NCBI GenBank assembly: GCA_011371465.1
Contig: DRQL01000174.1
Coordinates: forward strand, 1 to 6,052
Reading direction: 5' to 3'
DNA from: Gammaproteobacteria bacterium
Lineage (GTDB): Bacteria; Pseudomonadota; Gammaproteobacteria; DSM-19610
Length of the DNA: 6,052 bases
The notes beneath the pieces are model-generated. The model had not been told where the DNA came from. It did not search any database and worked only from the letters and a program-made list of their open reading frames with translations. Below are positions 1-4,869 of this stretch, in pieces. The translations under genes and the position numbers were made by a program. Numbering within the stretch: position 1 is the stretch's first letter; each line of letters starts with the position of its first letter.

Positions 1-1
1 C

Positions 2-190
2 TACATGCTGTTGTCCTGGTACGACCGCGACCGGGATTTCGAATCGCCACAGCACGCCAGCGAATGTCACCAGGACAGCGCGGTTCCCGGATACGTGGAT
101 TACGGGATTCACCACGGTGCCACGCTGAAGGTGGATATCGAGCGGGGGCGGTTTGTTTTTTTCTATCTCCCCGTGGGAATGGTTTCCTGA
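2..190 (+). CDS. 3' end of a small uncharacterised protein (possibly AF1514/DUF5619-like)
   Basis: The frame is open from the first complete codon at position 2 to the TGA at 188-190, so this is probably the C-terminal part of a gene that starts upstream. The in-frame ATG at position 5 could be a start, but the sequence that would hold its ribosome-binding site lies outside the window. The visible ~62 residues contain an LLSWYDRDRDFESP segment, a GYVDYGIHHGATL segment, and a strand-rich end (VDIERGRFVFFYLP). The spacing of a WYD segment, a central His/Cys pair, a GY..Y turn and a final V.I..G.FVF.Y strand reminds me of the small AF1514-type family of unknown function. That is recollection, not an alignment. 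There is no signal peptide or membrane segment in the visible part. It is convergent with dinB. Function unknown. Confidence 0.55.
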   Translation, partial: YMLLSWYDRDRDFESPQHASECHQDSAVPGYVDYGIHHGATLKVDIERGRFVFFYLPVGMVS

Positions 191-218
191 GCGCAGAGGG
201 TCGGGTGTAACGCTGTTC

Positions 219-234
219 GCGGTCAGGGGACCGC
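219..234. terminator. Weak hairpin between convergent genes
   Basis: A perfect 6-bp stem (GCGGTC and GACCGC) with a 4-base AGGG loop lies in the 63-base gap between the convergent 2-190 gene and the dinB stop at 254. It sits where a shared terminator would be expected. Neither strand has a run of T after the stem, so it is not a standard intrinsic terminator and may be incidental in GC-rich DNA. Confidence 0.25.
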
Positions 235-253
235 TCCTGCGGGAAGAAAGGTG

Positions 254-1447
254 CTATGGGTTACGCTTGCCGGGTATGCCCACCTGCAGCATGCCCTTGC
301 CGAACTTTTCGCTCACTGCGTCGATGGTCTGCAGCACCCGTTGCGGGTTGCGGCGCGCTTCTGCTGGCGCGAACAGGTCTGCCTGGGCGGTCTCCTGCGC
401 TGCCCAGTCGCTGATGCCCACGCCGATGAGCCGCACAGGCTTGTCCGGCAGCCTGCCATTGAGAAAAAGCCGCCAGGCCGTCTCCAGTATGTCGCGTTCA
501 TCGTGCGTGGGCGTGGATCGTTTATGCCGGCGTGTGCGCGTTTCGAAGCCTTCGAAGCGGATTTTCAGGGTGACGACCGAACCGGACAGCTTTTCCCGGC
601 GTGCGGTTGCAGCCACATCGGCGCACAGGCGCAGCAGCGTGCGTTGCAATACAGCGCGGTCGCGGACGTCGCTTGCAAAGGTGGTTTCTTTCGAGATGCT
701 TTTCCGTGCACGCCCCGGGCAGACCCGGTCGGAAGCCAGGCCAAAGGCCTGTCGGTGGAAACTCAGGGCCGCGCGCGTGCCGAGGTGTTTTTCGAGCTGT
801 TGCAAGGGAACCGCGCGTAACTGTGCCACCGTTCTGATCTTCAGGCGGTTGAATATCTTCTGCGTCTGACGCCCGAGTCCACGCAGGTTGGATACCGGCA
901 TGGGCGCCAGGAAGTCGAGCCCCTGGTCTGGTGGTATGACCGCCAGCCCGTCCGGCTTGTTGTGCTCCGAGCCCAGTTTGGCGATCAGGCGGTTGGGACC
1001 GATCCCCACCGAGGCGGTCAGGCCGGTTGCGGCCAGGATACGCCGCTTGATTTCGCGCCCGATGGTTGCCGGTGCGCCCAGCAGTTTTTCCAGCCCGCTC
1101 ACATCCAGGTACGCCTCGTCGATGGAGGCGGCTTCCAGCACCGGCGTAATGCTCTCCAGTACCCGGAAGACCCGTTGGGACATCTCACGGTACTTCGCCA
1201 TATCCGGGCGCAGGAACACGGCATCCGGGCAGCGCCGGCTGGCTTCTGAAATCGGCATGGCGGAATGCACCCCGAAACGTCGCGCCTCGTACGAGGCCGC
1301 CGCCACCACGCCGCGATGACCGGGCAGGGCACCGACGATCACCGGGCGGCCCCGGTATGCGGGTTGTTCCTGCTGTTCGCAGCTGGCAAAGAAAGCGTCC
1401 AGGTCCATGTGGGCGATCCAGCGCTGCGGGCTTGGTGGGGATTCCAT
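254..1447 (-). CDS. dinB: DNA polymerase IV (Y-family translesion polymerase)
   Basis: This 397-residue protein is a Y-family error-prone polymerase that copies damaged templates in the cytoplasm while bound to the sliding clamp. The palm opens with H-M-D-L-D-A-F-F (residues 13-20), giving the first metal ligand Asp15 and steric-gate Phe20. The finger motif YEARRFGVHSAMP spans 53-65. The catalytic SIDEAYLDVS spans 108-117, with Asp110 and Glu111. The family block SVGIGPNRLIAKL is at 146-158. A helix-hairpin-helix thumb follows at about 182-215, then the little finger at about 250-350, ending in VRLIGVGIS. A clamp-binding motif QADLF (355-359) is internal, with a 38-residue helical tail after it; E. 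coli Pol IV (about 351 residues) ends at its clamp motif. The ATG at 1447 lies 13 residues before the HMDLD motif, as expected. Its Shine-Dalgarno is weak (GGGAAAG about 12 bases upstream). It starts 23 bases after the lipoprotein gene ends, so co-transcription is likely. Confidence 0.96.
   Translation of the reverse strand: MESPPSPQRWIAHMDLDAFFASCEQQEQPAYRGRPVIVGALPGHRGVVAAASYEARRFGVHSAMPISEASRRCPDAVFLRPDMAKYREMSQRVFRVLESITPVLEAASIDEAYLDVSGLEKLLGAPATIGREIKRRILAATGLTASVGIGPNRLIAKLGSEHNKPDGLAVIPPDQGLDFLAPMPVSNLRGLGRQTQKIFNRLKIRTVAQLRAVPLQQLEKHLGTRAALSFHRQAFGLASDRVCPGRARKSISKETTFASDVRDRAVLQRTLLRLCADVAATARREKLSGSVVTLKIRFEGFETRTRRHKRSTPTHDERDILETAWRLFLNGRLPDKPVRLIGVGISDWAAQETAQADLFAPAEARRNPQRVLQTIDAVSEKFGKGMLQVGIPGKRNP
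371..385 (-). other. Sliding-clamp binding motif in DinB (QADLF)
   Basis: Codons 355-359 of dinB encode Q-A-D-L-F, matching the bacterial clamp-binding consensus Q-x-[SD]-L-F. It lies after the little-finger domain, where it should reach the hydrophobic pocket of the DnaN beta clamp. Its internal position, followed by a 38-residue tail, marks a longer Pol IV subtype than the E. coli enzyme. The family role is established; use of this particular motif is inferred. Confidence 0.7.
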
Positions 1448-1470
1448 GGTAGCTGACCGGCTTTCCCGCT

Positions 1471-1923
1471 TTACCGGGTCCGGTAACGCAATGTCTGGGT
1501 AAAGGTGCCATCCTCGTTATTGGTGGAGGTCATGTCACCGCGGATGCCGGCGTAGCGGCCCGTGCCGCCGACGATGCTTAAGGTCGATGTGCCCTGGTCC
1601 AGTTCGCGCCCGGCCACCTGGATGCTGCCGTCCGCGAGACTCAGGGTCCACTGGCACTGGAAGCTGTGCCCGGGACGTGTACGCAGGCAGCTGCCGGCGT
1701 TGTTGCCGATGCGCTTGAACTGTTCGTCCAGCAATGGCTGGTCGAATACCAGGATATCGCCCGCGGAGTCACCGGGCTCTCCGGTATCGATCCACTGCGC
1801 CTGGTCGGTACGGGCGTCGGCGATGGTGACCAGGGTCGTCGGGCTTTCCCGGGTGCAGGCGGCTGTGGCCAGCAGGGTGGTGACCAGTAGCAGCCGGGTT
1901 GCGGGTGCGGGGCATGACGTCAT
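1471..1923 (-). CDS. Probable lipoprotein with allene-oxide-cyclase/dirigent-like barrel
   Basis: This 150-residue protein starts at the ATG at 1923. The frame extends to an ATG at 2127, but that would overlap the GFA gene by more than 100 bases and give no export signal. From 1923 the N-terminus is a short Arg10-containing n-region, a hydrophobic stretch LLLVTTLLATAA (11-22) and Cys23. This fits a lipoprotein signal, although the -3 residue is Thr and not the usual Leu. The mature part has DILVFDQPL (56-64), Cys79 and Cys90 flanking a short loop, then LADGSIQVAG (96-105). It ends with SIVGGTGRYAGIRGDM (116-131). The I-x-GGTGRYAG-x-RG signature is characteristic of the eight-stranded barrel shared by dirigent proteins and allene oxide cyclase. 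In bacteria these proteins have no settled function, and barrel membership does not imply cyclase activity. The gene is first in a probable two-gene unit with dinB. Confidence 0.75.
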   Translation of the reverse strand: MTSCPAPATRLLLVTTLLATAACTRESPTTLVTIADARTDQAQWIDTGEPGDSAGDILVFDQPLLDEQFKRIGNNAGSCLRTRPGHSFQCQWTLSLADGSIQVAGRELDQGTSTLSIVGGTGRYAGIRGDMTSTNNEDGTFTQTLRYRTR

Positions 1924-1940
1924 CGGGCTTGCCTGTCGGG

Positions 1941-1955
1941 GTGCAGGTGTGCAGG
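1941..1955. repeat. Short tandem direct repeat in the divergent promoter region
   Basis: GTGCAGG occurs at 1941-1947 and again at 1949-1955, separated by one T. The pair lies just downstream of the minus-strand -10, around the predicted transcription start. It could be a binding site for a regulator or a chance repeat; the 8-base period does not match one helical turn. Confidence 0.35.
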
Positions 1956-1957
1956 AT

Positions 1958-1966
1958 ACTATAGCA
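1958..1966 (-). promoter_or_regulatory. Candidate extended -10 promoter for the lipoprotein-dinB unit
   Basis: On the minus strand this reads TGC-TATAGT, an extended -10 (TGn) followed by a hexamer matching TATAAT at five of six positions. Transcription would start near 1951, leaving a leader of roughly 28 bases before the ATG at 1923. No good -35 is visible at 17 bases (TTCCGG), which is tolerable for an extended -10 promoter. No LexA-type CTG-N10-CAG box is seen between 1924 and 2001. Confidence 0.45.
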
Positions 1967-2001
1967 GGCCCCGCCGTGGGCCGGAATCCAGGAGGGCAGT
2001 C

Positions 2002-2424
2002 ATGCAGGACGTACATCTTACCGGTCGTTGTCTGTGCGGGGCGGTGCAGTACGAGATCAACGGTACGGCCGAGCGGTTTTACCACTGTCATTGCCAGCGC
2101 TGTCGCCGCACCACGGGCACCGGGCACGCCAGCAACCTGCTGGTAAAACCCGAGAGCAGCCTGACCTGGACAAAGGGCGAGGAACTGTTGCGCCGTTTCA
2201 AGGTTCCGGAAGCCGAACGGTTCTATAACTGTTTCTGTTCACAGTGCGGTAGCCCGATGCCGCGGCGGGTGCCGCAGCTCGAAGGCGTGGTGATTCCCGC
2301 GGGCACCCTGAATGAAGAGCCGCCCATGCAACCACAGGCCAGGATCTTCCAGGATTCGCGCGCAAGCTGGTCCTGTTCGGGCGACGGCTTGCCGACCTGG
2401 CCCGAATACCAGCCCCCGGCCTAG
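2002..2424 (+). CDS. GFA/CENP-V zinc-fold family protein
   Basis: This 140-residue cytoplasmic protein has the full cysteine set of the glutathione-dependent formaldehyde-activating (Gfa) fold. Cys10 and Cys12 (GRCLCG) with Cys79 and Cys82 (CSQC) match the structural zinc site. Cys29, Cys31 and Cys34 (HCHCQRC) match the second, catalytic-type zinc site. The fold's typical R-C-x-C-G-A-V start and RTTGTGHASN stretch (37-45) follow. The characterised Gfa protein promotes S-hydroxymethylglutathione formation from formaldehyde and glutathione, but most members have no proven substrate. No formaldehyde dehydrogenase gene is nearby, so I would not assign that role. The start is well supported by AGGAGG at 1990-1995, six bases before the ATG. 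The gene is divergent from the lipoprotein-dinB pair and followed by a 145-base gap, so it is probably a single-gene unit. Confidence 0.88.
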   Translation: MQDVHLTGRCLCGAVQYEINGTAERFYHCHCQRCRRTTGTGHASNLLVKPESSLTWTKGEELLRRFKVPEAERFYNCFCSQCGSPMPRRVPQLEGVVIPAGTLNEEPPMQPQARIFQDSRASWSCSGDGLPTWPEYQPPA

Positions 2425-2436
2425 ATGCTTCCGCCC

Positions 2437-2495
2437 GACGCGACATGCGTGTCCCCGCTCGTAGCGCAGGCCACTGCGACAATGGGTCGCGCGTC
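2437..2495. repeat. Imperfect inverted repeat with an inner hairpin between the GFA and peroxidase genes
   Basis: GACGCGAC at 2437-2444 pairs with GTCGCGCGTC at 2486-2495, with a two-base bulge. Inside is a perfect 5-bp hairpin, CGCAG at 2465-2469 and CTGCG at 2474-2478, with loop GCCA. No T-run follows, so it is not an intrinsic terminator. It might fold in the GFA 3' end or peroxidase leader RNA, or be incidental in GC-rich sequence. The rest of the 2425-2569 gap shows no convincing sigma-70 promoter. Confidence 0.3.
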
Positions 2496-2554
2496 AATGT
2501 GTCACTTCTTCCCCGGTAGCGGCTTTGCTAGTTTGCACAATCACCGATTCAACC

Positions 2555-2560
2555 AGGGGA
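2555..2560 (+). promoter_or_regulatory. Ribosome-binding site that fixes the peroxidase start
   Basis: AGGGGA lies nine bases before the ATG at 2570. It favours that ATG over the in-frame TTG at 2525, which would place 15 polar residues before the signal peptide. Confidence 0.7.
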
Positions 2561-2569
2561 AAGCGCACT

Positions 2570-3976
2570 ATGAAGTACCGGCATTTCATCACCACGCTGT
2601 TTTTCGGCAGCATGCTGGCAGGCAGCCAGGTCTGCGCCAGCGAGCATGGTCACCACCGCAGGGCACTGCCGGAGCCGGTAACGGACGCCGACTTTCGTGC
2701 ACACACCCCGGAAAAAGTGGAGCTGGGCAGACTGCTGATGTTCGACAAACTCTTGAGCGGCAACCGGAACACCTCCTGTGCCACCTGTCACCACTCCCTG
2801 ACGGACACCGGCGATGGACTGTCCCTGCCGGTCGGTGAAGGCGGGCGCGGACTGGGGGTTACCCGTGATACCGGTTCCGGTGCTGATGCCATCCATGAAC
2901 GCGTACCCCGCAATGCACCGCCGGTATTCAACCTGGGTGCCCACGAGTTCACCCGGCTGTTTTACGACGGGCGCGTAGAGCTGGACCCGGCCTACCCCAG
3001 TGGCTGTAAAACGCCGGCCGGCGAATCCCTGCCGGATAACCTGGAGAACGTGCTGGCCTGCCAGGCCATGTTCCCGGTGACCTCGGCTACCGAGATGGCC
3101 GGTCAGCCCGGTGAAAACCCGGTTGCGGACGCCGCGGCTGCAGGCGACCTGGAGGCTGTCTGGGCATTGCTTGCCGCACGTTTGCAGGATCCTGCCAATG
3201 GCTACCTGGCGTGGTTCCAGGCGGCGTTCCCGGCAGGGACGCCGAATGCAGTCACTGTGGCGTCAGACATTACCTACGCCCACGCCGCCAATGCCATTGC
3301 CGCATTCGAGGGCAGCCGCTGGCGGGCGGACAACAGTCCTTTCGACCGCTACCTGCGCGGTGACCGCAAGGCCATGAGTAAAAATGCGCTGCGCGGCATG
3401 CAGCTGTTTTACCGCGGGAACCGGCAGCGGGGTCACCGGAAAGCGACGGTCTGTGCCGACTGTCACAGCGGGAAATTCCAGACCGACCATCGTTTTCACG
3501 CCATTGCCATGCCGCAGATCGGCCCGGGCAAGGGCGACGGGTACCTGGGCCGGGATGATTTCGGTCGTGAACAGGCGAGCGGCGATCCCGCGGATCGTTA
3601 CAGTTTCCGTACGCCGACCCTGCGCAACGTGGCGCTGACGGCACCCTACGGGCACAGCGGCGCCTACAACAGCCTGCGGGCCGTGGTCGACCACCACCTC
3701 GACGCCGTGAATGCCCTGTACCGGTACGATACAGGGCAGGCCATTCTGCCATCGCGCGACGACCTGGATGCAAGCGATTTCCTGGTGACGGGTGATCCAG
3801 CCAGCCAGGACGCCGTTGCGGATGCGGTGGCGGATGAACTGCGGACGATGCACTACAGTGAAGACGATATTGACTACATCATGGACTTCCTGAATGCACT
3901 GACCGATCCGGCCAGTATCGACCTGCGCAGGGATGTGCCTGAAAGCGTGCCGAGTGGTCTCACGCTGGCGGAGTAG
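2570..3976 (+). CDS. Exported di-heme cytochrome c peroxidase / MauG-type protein
   Basis: This 468-residue protein begins with a Sec signal peptide (residues 1-23; hydrophobic core about 6-18; cleavage after V-C-A), so it should act in the periplasm. Two c-type heme sites are present: CATCH at 70-74 and CADCH at 295-299. Between them is PVTSATEMAG (169-178), whose Glu175 fits the catalytic glutamate of bacterial di-heme peroxidases. After the second heme comes the hallmark RTPTLRNVALTAPYGHSG (347-364). Family members reduce hydrogen peroxide with electrons from small cytochromes, or in MauG oxidise a protein partner. The protein is longer than classic peroxidases (roughly 320-350 residues); extra sequence lies between the heme sites and includes Cys146 and Cys164, a possible disulfide. 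Fourteen residues after His362, where classic enzymes have Met and MauG has Tyr as heme ligand, there is His376. The gene is followed by a strong terminator and appears monocistronic. The natural substrate cannot be told from sequence. Confidence 0.92.
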   Translation: MKYRHFITTLFFGSMLAGSQVCASEHGHHRRALPEPVTDADFRAHTPEKVELGRLLMFDKLLSGNRNTSCATCHHSLTDTGDGLSLPVGEGGRGLGVTRDTGSGADAIHERVPRNAPPVFNLGAHEFTRLFYDGRVELDPAYPSGCKTPAGESLPDNLENVLACQAMFPVTSATEMAGQPGENPVADAAAAGDLEAVWALLAARLQDPANGYLAWFQAAFPAGTPNAVTVASDITYAHAANAIAAFEGSRWRADNSPFDRYLRGDRKAMSKNALRGMQLFYRGNRQRGHRKATVCADCHSGKFQTDHRFHAIAMPQIGPGKGDGYLGRDDFGREQASGDPADRYSFRTPTLRNVALTAPYGHSGAYNSLRAVVDHHLDAVNALYRYDTGQAILPSRDDLDASDFLVTGDPASQDAVADAVADELRTMHYSEDDIDYIMDFLNALTDPASIDLRRDVPESVPSGLTLAE

Positions 3977-3996
3977 GAACAGGCAGGGTAAGCAGG

Positions 3997-4030
3997 CAGC
4001 CGACCGGTCAGACCGGTCGGCTGTTTTTTT
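3997..4030 (+). terminator. Intrinsic terminator after the peroxidase gene
   Basis: A perfect 13-bp inverted repeat (3997-4009 and 4011-4023) is separated by a single A, so the RNA would close with a loop of about three to five bases. It is followed directly by seven T residues (4024-4030). It lies 20 bases after the TAG at 3974-3976 and separates this gene from the LOG gene downstream. Confidence 0.93.
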
Positions 4031-4067
4031 GCGCCGCGCCTTTTTGCGGGTTTTCAGGGTAAAGAGC

Positions 4068-4096
4068 TTGCCGTGACCGGCGATAGCCGGTAAAAC
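4068..4096 (+). promoter_or_regulatory. Candidate sigma-70 promoter for the LOG gene
   Basis: TTGCCG (4068-4073) and TAAAAC (4091-4096) are separated by 17 bases, each matching the consensus at four of six positions. Initiation would fall near 4103, leaving a leader of about 27 bases before the ATG at 4130. A promoter is needed here because a strong terminator lies just upstream. The hexamers are mediocre, so the exact site is uncertain. Confidence 0.35.
4076..4091. promoter_or_regulatory. Perfect inverted repeat between candidate -35 and -10 (possible operator)
   Basis: ACCGGC (4076-4081) and GCCGGT (4086-4091) form a perfect palindrome around GATA. It lies in the spacer of the candidate promoter and overlaps the first base of its -10. 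It could be a regulator-binding site. It could also be a small RNA hairpin if transcription starts further upstream. Confidence 0.3.
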
Positions 4097-4129
4097 GAAG
4101 GTGACCTGAAAATCAACAAGGAGCCAGGC

Positions 4130-4831
4130 ATGCCTGAGACGATCGACCCGACCGGGGCGTATTCCTTTCTTGGCAAGGTGGAAGGGGCCGAACGGCTGTT
4201 CCTGGAAGGAAAGCGCAGCCGGGAATCGGACCTCGAAGGCGCGGTGACCTTTTTCCTCGAGTTCCTGCGCGGCTTCGAGAGTTTCGACTTCGATATGCCC
4301 TGCGTTACCGTCTTCGGTTCCGCCCGTTTTGACGAAGACCACCGTTACTACCAGCTGGCCCGGGAAACCGGCGCAGCACTGGCCAACGCGGGTTACGCCG
4401 TCATGACCGGCGGTGGCCCCGGCATCATGGAGGCCGCCAACCGTGGCGCAAGGGAAGCCGGCGGGATGAGTATCGGCTGCAACATCAAGCTGCCGTTCGA
4501 ACAGAAGCCCAACCCCTACCTCGACAAGTTCATCGAGTTCGAGCACTTTTTCATCCGCAAGGTAATGCTGGTCAAGTACTCCTCGGCATTTGTGGTCATG
4601 CCCGGCGGCTTCGGTACCCTCGACGAGGCTTTTGAAGTCATTACCCTGATCCAGACGGGTAAACTGGAGCGCTTTCCCGTTGTCGGCATGGGCGGTGACT
4701 TCTGGCAGCACCTTGGGGAATTCGGCCGGGAAACCATGCTCAACGAAGGTGTGATCAGCCCCGAAGACCTGGATCTCATTCAAAGAGCGGACAGTGCCGA
4801 ACAGGCGCTGCAGATTATCCAGGGCCGTTAG
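4130..4831 (+). CDS. LOG-family/TIGR00730 Rossmann-fold protein
   Basis: This 233-residue cytoplasmic protein belongs to the LOG family, once mislabelled as lysine decarboxylases. Characterised members hydrolyse the N-glycosidic bond of nucleoside 5'-monophosphates; in plants and some bacteria this releases free cytokinin. The core begins with VTVFGSAR (59-66). The nucleotide-binding loop TGGGPGIMEAANRG spans 93-106. The catalytic motif PGGFGTLDE spans 158-166, with Glu166, and Arg143 in the preceding FFIRK stretch is a candidate partner arginine. A ~55-residue N-terminal extension rich in charged and aromatic residues precedes the fold, making it longer than minimal LOG proteins (about 190 residues). 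The start is set by AAGGAG at 4118-4123, six bases before the ATG. The next gene starts 38 bases after its stop with no terminator between, so they may be co-transcribed. Whether this one acts on AMP or another nucleotide cannot be told from sequence. Confidence 0.9.
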   Translation: MPETIDPTGAYSFLGKVEGAERLFLEGKRSRESDLEGAVTFFLEFLRGFESFDFDMPCVTVFGSARFDEDHRYYQLARETGAALANAGYAVMTGGGPGIMEAANRGAREAGGMSIGCNIKLPFEQKPNPYLDKFIEFEHFFIRKVMLVKYSSAFVVMPGGFGTLDEAFEVITLIQTGKLERFPVVGMGGDFWQHLGEFGRETMLNEGVISPEDLDLIQRADSAEQALQIIQGR

Positions 4832-4869
4832 CGCCCGACCGTGATCCCGGCCGAGCCGCACCCGCTACC

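Noticed and set aside
153..869. A 238-codon plus-strand frame, plus shorter ones at 251-820 and 888-1319.
   Set aside because: All lie antisense to dinB, whose motifs are complete throughout; the translations are low-complexity Arg/Ser/Ala-rich and look like shadows.
1932..1947. A LexA-like CTG...CAG pair upstream of the lipoprotein-dinB unit.
   Set aside because: The half-sites are 8 bases apart, not 10, and the spacer is GC-rich, unlike SOS boxes.
1929..1960. A plus-strand promoter for the GFA gene from TTGCCT (1929-1934) and GATACT (1955-1960).
   Set aside because: The spacer is 20 bases and the hexamers are poor; I could not support any specific plus-strand promoter here.
1924..2127. 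N-terminal extension of the lipoprotein frame up to an ATG at 2127.
   Set aside because: It would overlap the GFA gene start antisense, and the signal peptide and Cys23 fit only a start at 1923.
1562..2146. A 194-codon plus-strand frame.
   Set aside because: It is antisense to the lipoprotein gene and overlaps the GFA gene in another frame; no motif or ribosome-binding site supports it.
3263..4861. A 532-codon open frame on the minus strand across the peroxidase 3' half, the terminator and the whole LOG gene.
   Set aside because: It is antisense to two genes with clear family motifs and reads straight through an intrinsic terminator and two gene boundaries. Its protein has no recognisable motif. 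Long antisense frames are common in GC-rich DNA.
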